In this document: piece after piece, positions 56,880-64,000 of the stretch
Position numbering within the stretch: position 1 is the first letter of the stretch
How the letters are laid out: every line of letters begins with the position of its first letter
From: Bacteroidales bacterium UBA3653
GTDB lineage: Bacteria > Bacteroidota > Bacteroidia > Bacteroidales > Paludibacteraceae
Length of the DNA stretch: 64,000 bases
Direction: 5' to 3'
Assembly: GCA_002373505.1 (NCBI GenBank)
Contig: DFKE01000002.1
Coordinates: 1-64,000, forward strand
Position numbers and translations under genes: made by a program
Notes under the pieces: generated by a model
The model's input: the letters and a program-made list of their open reading frames with translations, nothing else
Databases searched by the model: none
What the model was told of the DNA's origin: nothing

Positions 56880-57614
56880 ATGGAAAGACTTGTTATTATC
56901 CCTACTTACAACGAAAAGGAAAACATCGAAGCCATCATCACGGCTGTGATGGAGTTGCCGATAGAATTCAATGTCTTGGTTATCGACGACGGTTCACCCG
57001 ACGGAACGGCAGACATCGTGAAACGACTTATGACCGGCAAATACAAGGGCCGTGTGGATATCGTCGAGCGTTCCGGCAAACTGGGATTGGGAACGGCATA
57101 CATATGCGGATTCAAATGGGCTATCGAGCATAAGGCGGAGTATATCTTTGAGATGGATGCCGATTTCAGCCACAACCCGCAGGATCTGCTCAAACTCTAT
57201 GACGCTTGCGCTAACCGGGGCGCCGATCTGGCGATAGGTAGCCGTTACGTGACCGGCGTCAATGTCGTCAACTGGCCTATGGGACGAGTGCTGATGAGCT
57301 ATTTCGCATCCAAATATGTGCGTTTCGTGCTGGGAGTGGACATACATGACACCACCGCAGGATTTGTGGCATACCGCCGCCATACCCTGGAGACAATAGA
57401 ACTGGACAAGATACGCTTCAAAGGATATGCCTTCCAGATCGAGATGAAGTTCACCGCATCGCAATGCGGCGCAAAAATCATAGAGGTACCTATCATCTTC
57501 GTAAACCGGGTGCTCGGTACTTCCAAGATGAGCGGTGGTATCTTCTCCGAAGCTTTGCTCGGCGTCATACGGCTGAAAATATCCTCTTGGTTCCGCAAAT
57601 ACCCGAAGCTTTGA
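56880..57614 (+). CDS. Polyprenol monophosphomannose synthase-type glycosyltransferase (Dpm1-like, GT2)
   Basis: 244 residues from the ATG at 56880 (MERLVIIPTYNEKENIEAII); the further-upstream ATG at 56862 starts in a TAATTCGTA-type word. GT2 signatures: IIPTYNE, VIDDGSPDGTA, EMDADFSHNP (DxD metal site), IGSRYVTGV and the KGYAFQIEMKFTASQCGAKIIEVPI block typical of Dpm1. No C-terminal transmembrane pair follows, so it is the short soluble type. It transfers mannose or glucose from a nucleotide sugar to a polyprenyl phosphate at the inner face of the membrane. Between the MBL gene and argS. Confidence 0.92.
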   Translation: MERLVIIPTYNEKENIEAIITAVMELPIEFNVLVIDDGSPDGTADIVKRLMTGKYKGRVDIVERSGKLGLGTAYICGFKWAIEHKAEYIFEMDADFSHNPQDLLKLYDACANRGADLAIGSRYVTGVNVVNWPMGRVLMSYFASKYVRFVLGVDIHDTTAGFVAYRRHTLETIELDKIRFKGYAFQIEMKFTASQCGAKIIEVPIIFVNRVLGTSKMSGGIFSEALLGVIRLKISSWFRKYPKL

Positions 57615-57672
57615 ATGACCAAATGGCAAAATAAATGGCTAAATGGTAAATGACCAAATGGTAAATGATTTT
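57614..57672. repeat. CCAAATGGTAAATG word array before argS
   Basis: Words TGACCAAATGGCAAAAT, AAATGGCTAAATGGTAAATG and ACCAAATGGTAAATGATTTT in tandem, from the Dpm1 stop to the argS start. Closely related words occur inside argS (58012-58054) and at the SDR start (31009). Confidence 0.88.
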
Positions 57673-59520
57673 ATGAATAGTTTAGAACAGCAAATAACTT
57701 CTCTTGCGAAATCGGCAGTCAAGGCGTTGTACGGCGTGGAAGCTGAGGATTCGCAGATCCAGTTACAGAAAACCCGTCCGGAGTTTGAAGGAAACATCAC
57801 GCTGGTGGTCTTTCCTTTCGTGAAAACGGCGCGCAAAGCCCCGCAACAGGTGGCGGCCGAGATCGGCGAAAAGATGATGGCTGACGGCTCAGGGCTGATA
57901 GCTAAATATAATGCCGTACAGGGCTTCCTCAACCTCACTATCTCTGATTCTTTCTGGGTGGAACAACTCAAAGCCATCAATGCCGACGAGCACTACGGAC
58001 GCTTCAAACACCCGAATGTTAAATGTCCAAATGGTAAATGTGAAAATGACCAAATGTTGATGATGGTGGAATATTCGTCCCCCAACACCAACAAACCGCT
58101 CCACCTCGGACATGTCCGTAATAACCTGCTCGGCTATTCGATTGCGCAGATCCAGGAGGCGAACGGATGGAAAGTGGTGAAAACCAATATCGTCAACGAC
58201 CGCGGAATACATATCTGCAAATCCATGCTGGCTTGGCTGAAGTTCGGTAACGGCGAGACGCCTGAGTCATCCGGCAAGAAAGGGGACCACCTCATCGGAG
58301 ACTACTACGTCCGTTTTGACAAGGAATACAAGAAGCAGATCGCCGAACTGACGGCGGGCGGCATGGATGAAGAAACGGCTAAACGCGAGGCTCCGCTTAT
58401 GCAGGAGGCGCAGGAAATGCTTCGTAAATGGGAGGCAAACGACCCGGAAGTACGCGCGCTATGGGCGAAAATGAATGAATGGGTATATGCCGGATTTGAC
58501 GAGACATACCGCCGTATGGGCGTTTCGTTCGATAAGATATATTACGAATCCAATACCTATCTCGAGGGAAAAAGCGAGGTGGAGAAAGGGCTGGCTTCCG
58601 GCGCTTTCTATCGCCGTGAGGACGGATCGGTATGGGCGGATCTGACCAAAGACGGGCTGGACGAGAAACTGTTGCTCCGTTCGGACGGTACTTCGGTCTA
58701 TATGACCCAGGATATCGGTACCGCCAAACTGCGTTTCCAGGACTATCCTATCGATAAGATGGTCTATGTGGTGGGAAACGAGCAGGAGTACCACTTCAAG
58801 GTGCTTTCTATACTCCTTGACCGACTTGGTTTTCCCTTCGGCAAAGAGCTGGTTCATTTCTCCTACGGGATGGTGGAACTTCCAAACGGTAAGATGAAAA
58901 GCCGCGAAGGAACCGTAGTGGATGCTGACGACCTGATGGATAAGATGGAGGAGGACGCACGTGAGATCAGTAAGGATAAGGTCAATACCCTGCAAGGTAT
59001 TACCGAAGCGGAAGCGAACGAGATCGCCCGCAAGGTGGGGCTCGGTGCGCTGAAGTATTTTATTCTGAAGGTCGATCCGCGCAAGAACATGCTTTTCAAC
59101 CCCGCAGAGTCTATCGATTTCAACGGCAATACAGGTCCGTTTATCCAATATACGTATGCCCGTATCCGCTCCGTCCTCCGCAAATCTGTCAGCGACAGCG
59201 GTCTGTCAGGCGAAGCCGGTCTGTCTTCTGTCAGCGATAGCGGTCTTTCTTTGGATCCCAAGGAACTCGCCCTCATCCAGCGCCTGACGGAGTATCCGTC
59301 TGCTGTCCGCATGGCCGGAGAAGAGTTCTCGCCCGCGGTCATTTGTAATTACGCGTACGCACTCGCCTGCGATTTCAACTCTTTCTATCATGATCTGAGC
59401 ATCCTCAACGAGCCGGACGGACAGAAGAAAGCGCTGCGTCTGCTGCTCGCGGCGAACGTAGCAAAAGTGCTTCGTTCTGCCATGGCGCTCCTGGGTATAG
59501 AAATGCCCGAGAGAATGTAA
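57673..59520 (+). CDS. argS: Arginyl-tRNA synthetase
   Basis: Class Ia synthetase charging tRNA-Arg. 615 residues from the ATG at 57673; the open frame extends ten codons upstream, but those codons (MVNDQMVNDF) are repeat words. N-terminal Arg-S domain (PEFEGNITLVVFPFVKTARKAP), HIGH motif as PLHLGHVRNN, ligand loop GDYYVRFDKEYK, and GMVELPNGKMKSREGTVVD in place of KMSKS, as usual for ArgRS. C-terminal anticodon-binding DALR domain. Two stretches seem foreign to the family: residues about 113-127 (HPNVKCPNGKCENDQ, before the HIGH region) and about 504-528 (SVSDSGLSGEAGLSSVSDSG), both encoded by repeated DNA words. Confidence 0.95.
   Translation: MNSLEQQITSLAKSAVKALYGVEAEDSQIQLQKTRPEFEGNITLVVFPFVKTARKAPQQVAAEIGEKMMADGSGLIAKYNAVQGFLNLTISDSFWVEQLKAINADEHYGRFKHPNVKCPNGKCENDQMLMMVEYSSPNTNKPLHLGHVRNNLLGYSIAQIQEANGWKVVKTNIVNDRGIHICKSMLAWLKFGNGETPESSGKKGDHLIGDYYVRFDKEYKKQIAELTAGGMDEETAKREAPLMQEAQEMLRKWEANDPEVRALWAKMNEWVYAGFDETYRRMGVSFDKIYYESNTYLEGKSEVEKGLASGAFYRREDGSVWADLTKDGLDEKLLLRSDGTSVYMTQDIGTAKLRFQDYPIDKMVYVVGNEQEYHFKVLSILLDRLGFPFGKELVHFSYGMVELPNGKMKSREGTVVDADDLMDKMEEDAREISKDKVNTLQGITEAEANEIARKVGLGALKYFILKVDPRKNMLFNPAESIDFNGNTGPFIQYTYARIRSVLRKSVSDSGLSGEAGLSSVSDSGLSLDPKELALIQRLTEYPSAVRMAGEEFSPAVICNYAYALACDFNSFYHDLSILNEPDGQKKALRLLLAANVAKVLRSAMALLGIEMPERM
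58012..58054. repeat. CCAAATGGTAAATG word inside argS
   Basis: Contains CCAAATGGTAAATG and ATGACCAAATG, the same words as the array before the gene (57614-57672), translated as NVKCPNGKCENDQM just before the conserved MVEYSSPNTNKPLHLGH region. Confidence 0.85.
59186..59252. repeat. GTCAGCGA-AGCGGTCT words inside argS
   Basis: Three related words: GTCAGCGACAGCGGTCTGTC, AGGCGAAGCCGGTCTGTC and GTCAGCGATAGCGGTCTTTC, giving repeated SVSDSGLS peptides. The last shares the AGCGGTCTTTC core with the rimO and 48839 copies. Confidence 0.75.
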
Positions 59521-59562
59521 AGGGAGGTACGAAGGGACAATGTACGAAGTACGAAGTAGTAA
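59521..59562. repeat. GTACGAAG word repeat after argS
   Basis: Words GGTACGAAGGGACAAT and GTACGAAGTACGAAGTAG between the argS stop and the terminator. Confidence 0.8.
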
Positions 59563-59593
59563 AAAATAAGCGGCTCATAAGAGTCGCTTATTT
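59563..59593. terminator. Bidirectional terminator between argS and rpsA
   Basis: Stem AAATAAGCGGCTC / GAGTCGCTTATTT with an ATAA loop, one internal G-T mismatch, A-rich upstream and T-rich downstream. Placed between convergent genes. Confidence 0.88.
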
Positions 59594-59612
59594 CATTTCA
59601 GACGGTTGGTGC

Positions 59613-61424
59613 TTATTCGGCATCGTCGTCTTTCTTAGCTTTCTTGGCCTTCTTGGCTGCAGCGGGTTTCTCCTCTGCTTCCATCGTAGCTTTCAAGTCA
59701 GCCAGGACACCGAGGTCTCCGAGTGTGGTCTTCTCCACCTTCGGCAGTTCAGCCTGCGGTTCTGCCTGAGCAGCAGCGCCTTTCTTCGGTTTAGCCGGAG
59801 CCTCTTTGCGCTCCTCCCAGGTACGGAGGTGCGATACGAGGATACGCTTAGCGTCGCGGTTGAACTCGATAACCTTGAACGGCAGTGTGTCGCCTACAGC
59901 TACCGGGCTCTTGTCCTCTTTCTGGAGATGGCGGGTCGTGCAGAATGCCTCTACGCCTTCCTCAAGGGAAACAACAGCACCCTTGTCGGTCAGTTCAACT
60001 ACCTTGCCGTCAACGATCGTGTCTACGCCGAACTTAGCCTCAAGTTCCTCCCAAGGATTCTCCTCGAGCTGCTTGTGACCAAGGCTCAGACGACGGTTAG
60101 CTACGTCAATGTCAAGAACAACAACCTCGATCTGCGCACCGATCTGAGTGAACTCGTTCGGGTGTTTGATCTTCTTGGTCCAGCTCAGGTCGCTGATGTG
60201 GATCAGACCGTCAACGCCTTCTTCGATCTCTACAAAGACACCGAAGTTGGTGAAGTTGCGTACCTTAGCCCAGTGGCGGGTACCAACAGCGTACTTGGTC
60301 TCTACGTTTGCCCAAGGATCGTCTTTGAGTTGCTTGATACCCAGACTCATCTTGCGCTCTGCGCGGTCGAGAGTAAGGATAACGGCATCTACCTCGTCGC
60401 CTACTTTCAGGAAGTCGTTAGCGGAACGGAGGTGTTGGCTCCAGCTCATCTCGCTTACGTGAACGAGACCCTCTACGCCTTCTGCGATCTCAACGAAAGC
60501 ACCGTAGTCAGCCATTACGACTACCTTACCGTGTACTTTGTCGCCTACTTTCAGGTTCGGATCCAGTGCATCCCATGGATGAGGAGCCAGCTGCTTCAAG
60601 CCCAGAGCGATACGTTTCTTCTCCTCGTCGAAGTCAAGAATAACAACGTTGATCTTCTGGTCGAGTTGTACGAACTCGTGCGGGTCGTTAACGCGACCCC
60701 AGCTGAGGTCGGTGATATGGATAAGACCGTCAACACCACCGAGGTCGATGAATACGCCGTAGTTGGTGATGTTCTTAACGGTACCCTCAAGTACTTGTCC
60801 TTTCTCGAGTTTGCCGACGATCTCGGCTTTCTGAGCCTCGAGTTCAGCCTCGATAAGAGCTTTGTGCGATACAACGACGTTGCGGAACTCCGGATTCAGT
60901 TTTACGATCTTGAACTCCATCGTCTTGCCTACGAGGATATCGTAGTCGCGAACAGGTTTTACGTCGATCTGGCTTCCCGGGAGGAATGCTTCCATGCCGA
61001 GGACGTCAACGATCATGCCGCCTTTCGAACGCCATTTGATGTAGCCGGTAACGATCTCGCCTGCGTTGTAAGCCTCGTTAACGCGATCCCATGCGCGAGC
61101 AGCGCGAGCCTCTTTGTGAGACAGCACGAGCTGGCCTTTCTGGTCCTCCTGGCTCTGAATATAGACTTCTACTTTGTCGCCTACCTTCAGATCCGGGTTG
61201 TAGCGGAACTCAGCTGCCGGAACAATACCGTCGGACTTGTAGCCTACGTTTACTACTACCTCGCGTTTGTTGATAGAGATAACGGTACCCTCAACGACTT
61301 CATTGTCTTTGATGGCACTCAGCGTCTCGTTGTACTTTTGGGTTAATTCTTCGTTTTGTGTGCCTTGTTGTTGTGCTTCATAGGCATCCCAGTCGAAGTT
61401 CTGGAGAGAAAGATTTTCTGCCAT
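59613..61424 (-). CDS. rpsA: 30S ribosomal protein S1
   Basis: 603 residues from the ATG at 61424 (MAENLSLQNFDWDAYEAQQ); an ORF extension to 61454 is unlikely. Six S1 RNA-binding domains: EGTVISINKREVVVNVGYKS, GYIKWRSKGGMIVDVLG, GTVKNITNYGVFIDLGGVDG, GKVVVMADYGAFVEIAEGVEG, AKVRNFTNFGVFVEIEEGVDG and GKVVELTDKGAVVSLEEGVEA. A lysine/alanine-rich acidic-ended tail (AAAKKAKKAKKDDDAE) follows. It brings mRNA to the ribosome. The leader from the promoter to the ATG is about 150 nt, long enough for S1 self-regulation, though I see no defined structure. Confidence 0.97.
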   Translation of the reverse strand: MAENLSLQNFDWDAYEAQQQGTQNEELTQKYNETLSAIKDNEVVEGTVISINKREVVVNVGYKSDGIVPAAEFRYNPDLKVGDKVEVYIQSQEDQKGQLVLSHKEARAARAWDRVNEAYNAGEIVTGYIKWRSKGGMIVDVLGMEAFLPGSQIDVKPVRDYDILVGKTMEFKIVKLNPEFRNVVVSHKALIEAELEAQKAEIVGKLEKGQVLEGTVKNITNYGVFIDLGGVDGLIHITDLSWGRVNDPHEFVQLDQKINVVILDFDEEKKRIALGLKQLAPHPWDALDPNLKVGDKVHGKVVVMADYGAFVEIAEGVEGLVHVSEMSWSQHLRSANDFLKVGDEVDAVILTLDRAERKMSLGIKQLKDDPWANVETKYAVGTRHWAKVRNFTNFGVFVEIEEGVDGLIHISDLSWTKKIKHPNEFTQIGAQIEVVVLDIDVANRRLSLGHKQLEENPWEELEAKFGVDTIVDGKVVELTDKGAVVSLEEGVEAFCTTRHLQKEDKSPVAVGDTLPFKVIEFNRDAKRILVSHLRTWEERKEAPAKPKKGAAAQAEPQAELPKVEKTTLGDLGVLADLKATMEAEEKPAAAKKAKKAKKDDDAE

Positions 61425-61576
61425 TGTGGTAGAATCATTTGTGAGAAACGTCATTTCGAGATACCGGATATTGCGATTTGTAGTTATTTCGGTATGTCGG
61501 AACTTCGAATTCCCGTTAATAGTTAAACAATTTGCTTTATAGCCGGTACTCCTATAGTATCGCGCGAAAAAGCGTG

Positions 61577-61607
61577 CAAAGGTACAACATTTTTTTTATA
61601 TGTGCAA
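61577..61607 (-). promoter_or_regulatory. Promoter for rpsA
   Basis: Minus strand: TTG (61607-61605), 20-nt spacer CACATATAAAAAAAATGTTG, then TACCTTTG (61584-61577). Confidence 0.82.
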
Positions 61608-61635
61608 GAAAAAAATGAAAAATCGTGCGTTATAT

Positions 61636-61666
61636 TTGCATATCTCAAAAAAAAGCAGTAAATTTG
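61636..61666 (+). promoter_or_regulatory. Promoter for the EF-hand-like membrane protein gene
   Basis: TTG at 61636-61638, 20-nt spacer CATATCTCAAAAAAAAGCAG, TAAATTTG at 61659-61666. A second TATATTTG (61631-61638) overlaps the -33 element. Confidence 0.8.
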
Positions 61667-61703
61667 CACCGTAAATTGTGAAAAATATAAATACGGAAAT
61701 ATT

Positions 61704-63350
61704 ATGGCAAAGTACAAATGGAGTTTTGCGAATGTAGGCGGTGTGACCCGCGTGCGCATTCAGTCGGCCGAGGATCTTCGTCACCTCGGCGAGTTGGACA
61801 AGAAAATGTGGACCGTGCTGTCTTGTCCGGTCAATGGTCTGGAGATCAGTGCGGATTCGTTGAGTCTGATGGATACAGACGGAGACGGCAAGCTGCGTCT
61901 GAAAGAAGTTGTCGCTACGTCGGAGTACCTCTGCGCATCGCTTAAAGATCCCAAATCGCTTTTTGAACAGAAGGATACCATCCTTATTGACAACATGGCA
62001 GACGAGGATGTCCTGGCGGTAGCCAAAAAGATAGCAGGGGACAAGAGCGAGATCGCTTTGGCTGACGTGCAGGCTGCCATCGATGCTGTCGCTATTGAGG
62101 AACAGCCTGTTCCTGCGGCTCCTCTTGAGGCGGATGTGATAGCTGCGTACAAAGAGAAAAGCGCAGAGTATGCCGCTTATTTCGAGCAGGAGAAATTGCA
62201 GAAACTCGGCTTGGCAGTAATCCCCGAGGATGCAGTCAAACCCGGTATGACGGAGAAGAAATTCGCCGAGATGGGCGCGCAGATAGCAGAGTGGGAGGCG
62301 GCTAAGGCGGCTGCCGAAGGAGCCAATGCCGATGCGCTCGCTGCTGCTAAAGCGGAGTTCATGCCGCTGCGCAAACTGCTGCTGCTCCACCGCGATTTCT
62401 ACCGGCTGCTGCGTAACTTCATTACGCTGGAAGATTTCTATGACCTGAATGAGAAGACCATCGCTTCCTTCCAGGCCGGTACACTCATTATAGACCAGCG
62501 CGCGTGCCATCTCTGTATCCGCGTGAACGATCCCGCCAAACATGATGCGCAAGCACCGCTCAGCGGTATGTATCTGCTCTATTGCAACTGCGTGAACCAG
62601 AAAAGCGGCAAGACCGCCCAGATTGTAGCGGCTATGACGCAGGGGGAGATCAAGAACCTCAGTGTAGGAAAGAACGGTATCTTCTACGACAACGACGGCC
62701 TCGATTATGATGCTACCGTAACGAAGATCATTGACAACCCGATTTCCATCCGCCAGGCGTTCTGGACTCCCTACCGCAAGTTCGCTAAATGGATAGAGGA
62801 GAAGATCAACAAGTCCGCAGCCGAGAAAGACGCCAAAGCCTTTGATGATATGACTGCCAAAGCGGATGCTGCCAAGGTGGAAGGAGCTCCGGATGGGGCT
62901 CAGAAACCGGCTTTCGATATCGCTAAGTTCGCAGGTATCTTTGCCGCCATCGGTATGGCGTTAGGCATGATCGGCACGATGCTGGTCAGCGTGGCAAAAG
63001 GATGGGTGACACTCACATGGTGGCAGCAGATTCTGGTATTCTGCGGTATCCTGTTGCTTATTAGCGGTCCGAGCATGATCATGGCATGGCTCAAACTGCG
63101 TCGCCGCAACTTGGCACCGGTACTGAATGCGAACGGATGGGCTGTCAACGCTGACGCTATCATTTCCGTGCCGTTCGGCAAAACGCTCACGGAGCAGGTA
63201 TCTTTCCCGCTGGTGAAAGCGCCTAAAGTAGGCAAGAGCAATGGTAAGAAATGGCTCATCGGAATTTGTGTAACATTATTGGTATTAGCTGTTGTATGCG
63301 TTATATTACATCTTTGTGGCTTCTGCTTCTGCTGCTTCTGCTTCCATTAA
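61704..63350 (+). CDS. Large membrane protein with an EF-hand-like motif, unknown function
   Basis: 548 residues; I know no functional family. Near the N-terminus SLMDTDGDGKLRLKEVVATS has EF-hand calcium-loop spacing (D-x-D-x-D-G-x-L). Residues about 130-230 are Ala/Glu/Lys-rich helices (IAEWEAAKAAAEGANADALAAAK), a folded middle region follows (NGIFYDNDGLDYDATVTKIIDNP). The C-terminal third has three hydrophobic segments (about 408-430, 436-460 and 520-538) around a cytoplasmic-type loop. The last 19 codons overlap the next gene in another frame and give a Cys/Phe-rich end (CGFCFCCFCFH), so that end is probably a by-product of the overlap. Own promoter at 61636. Confidence 0.8.
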   Translation: MAKYKWSFANVGGVTRVRIQSAEDLRHLGELDKKMWTVLSCPVNGLEISADSLSLMDTDGDGKLRLKEVVATSEYLCASLKDPKSLFEQKDTILIDNMADEDVLAVAKKIAGDKSEIALADVQAAIDAVAIEEQPVPAAPLEADVIAAYKEKSAEYAAYFEQEKLQKLGLAVIPEDAVKPGMTEKKFAEMGAQIAEWEAAKAAAEGANADALAAAKAEFMPLRKLLLLHRDFYRLLRNFITLEDFYDLNEKTIASFQAGTLIIDQRACHLCIRVNDPAKHDAQAPLSGMYLLYCNCVNQKSGKTAQIVAAMTQGEIKNLSVGKNGIFYDNDGLDYDATVTKIIDNPISIRQAFWTPYRKFAKWIEEKINKSAAEKDAKAFDDMTAKADAAKVEGAPDGAQKPAFDIAKFAGIFAAIGMALGMIGTMLVSVAKGWVTLTWWQQILVFCGILLLISGPSMIMAWLKLRRRNLAPVLNANGWAVNADAIISVPFGKTLTEQVSFPLVKAPKVGKSNGKKWLIGICVTLLVLAVVCVILHLCGFCFCCFCFH

Positions 63351-64000
63351 AAGCAGATAATGTGTTCACAGAGGATCTGGGGCTTGTTCCTCCTTTGGAC
63401 ACTCTTGCTTCTGACAGCGAGGGGGACGAACTGGAGGATATTGATGAACTGGATGCTCGTATGAACCAGCTGCCGGAATGTCTGGCAGGTCTCTTCAGCC
63501 ATGACACCCTTATTCTGGGATGCGACCTGGAGGTGCTTCCCAATAAGATAGTGGTGAGGACGAAAGACGGAGAGGTGGTGTATAAGTTGGCGCCGCAGTT
63601 CATGCTGGGTGACAGTACGCTCTTTACCCATCACCCTGCCGACAGCCTGTACCGTCATATCTGGACGGATGAGCGCGTGAATCCCTATGGCACGCTTTTC
63701 GACAGCCTCAAGGAGGATGTGCATATTCCTATGGCGGGCTTTGTACTGCCGGCTCCCGGCTATGTGACCAGTCCTTACGGCTGGAGACGGTATAGGATGC
63801 ACAAAGGAACGGATATCAAGGTTCAGATAGGCGATTCGATTCGTGCGGCATGGCCCGGACAAGTACGTATAGTAGGATGGGACCCGAGAGGATACGGCTA
63901 CTATGTAGTGATCCGTCATGACAACGGATTGGAGACAATATACGGCCACTTGAGCCGTCCGCTTGTGGATGAGTATGAGAAAGTGCCGGCGGGATTCGTG
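63296..64000 (+). CDS. M23-family peptidase (partial, continues past right edge)
   Basis: At least 235 residues. Signal peptide MRYITSLWLLLLLLLLPLKA, then a charged linker and a prodomain-like region, and the M23 (LytM-like) zinc endopeptidase core: GYVTSPYGWRRYRMHKGTDI (H-x3-D), followed by GLETIYGHLSRP (the HxH-type GHLS). It cleaves peptidoglycan peptides in the periplasm or at the surface; the C-terminus and the last zinc ligand region are outside the window. It begins 55 bp before the end of the preceding gene, in a different frame. The signal peptide's CTTCTG codons produce the Cys/Phe-rich end of that gene. Confidence 0.9.
   Translation, partial: MRYITSLWLLLLLLLLPLKADNVFTEDLGLVPPLDTLASDSEGDELEDIDELDARMNQLPECLAGLFSHDTLILGCDLEVLPNKIVVRTKDGEVVYKLAPQFMLGDSTLFTHHPADSLYRHIWTDERVNPYGTLFDSLKEDVHIPMAGFVLPAPGYVTSPYGWRRYRMHKGTDIKVQIGDSIRAAWPGQVRIVGWDPRGYGYYVVIRHDNGLETIYGHLSRPLVDEYEKVPAGFV

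Overview
The window is chromosomal DNA from a member of the order Bacteroidales (phylum Bacteroidota); I cannot name the family or genus. The evidence is a SusC/SusD pair, several proteins with Bacteroidales-type secreted or lipoprotein N-termini, BspA-type leucine-rich repeat proteins, calycin-like surface proteins, and at least 13 promoters of the Bacteroidota type (TTG, about 20 nt, TAnnTTTG) rather than the E. coli type. I found no tRNA, rRNA, CRISPR array, integrase or insertion sequence.

Layout. 1-8.1 kb (minus strand): recQ, rimO, an HU protein, an HU-transmembrane-LysM fusion, and uvrA (cut by the left edge). These probably form one transcription unit from a promoter 0.5 kb upstream of recQ; its leader carries a long array of CTAGTCCT-like words. 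8.7-21.4 kb: a galactoside locus. An SLC45-type transporter, SusC, SusD and a surface lipoprotein read rightward and converge on a GH2 beta-galactosidase, galM and galK read leftward from galK. The likely chain is glycan capture and import, hydrolysis, epimerisation and phosphorylation. 21.4-24.1 kb: a small membrane protein, panB and a FecCD-type permease. 24.4-28.8 kb: four overlapping genes (GH3-like acyl-adenylase, HAD phosphatase, acyltransferase, EamA exporter). 28.8-31.9 kb: a promoter- and terminator-bounded operon of a steroid 5-alpha-reductase-like enzyme, an Old-Yellow-Enzyme-type reductase and a short-chain dehydrogenase. This resembles gene sets known from gut Bacteroidales that reduce 3-oxo-Delta4 steroids and bile acids. 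32-43.5 kb: a TonB-dependent receptor and three large secreted or surface proteins. 43.5-48.7 kb (minus): a housekeeping operon of a YRGKS-repeat protein, prfB, an IMPACT-family protein, an acyltransferase, coaD and a C-terminal processing protease. 49.2-55.4 kb: accessory DNA with a DUF4160/DUF2442 pair, a candidate structured RNA, an AT-rich unknown gene and two tandem BspA-like LRR proteins. 56-64 kb: an MBL hydrolase, a Dpm1-type glycosyltransferase, argS, rpsA, an EF-hand-like membrane protein and an M23 peptidase (cut by the right edge).

The most unusual feature cuts across the annotation. Most gene boundaries carry their own short tandem 'word' repeat, such as TTTCAAC, CAATTAT, CTAGTCCT, CCAAATGGTAAATG or CTAAGTAC. 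Related words also lie in frame inside conserved genes (rimO, argS, the HU-LysM gene, the protease signal peptide, the transporter loop) and appear to supply the TTG start codons of uvrA and the IMPACT-family gene. This recalls Rickettsia palindromic elements that insert into proteins, but with a different, tandem-word chemistry. Promoters are also unusually alike: an invariant-looking spacer of about 20 nt with an A/T tract and a G before the TA, and nearly identical spacers in front of unrelated genes.
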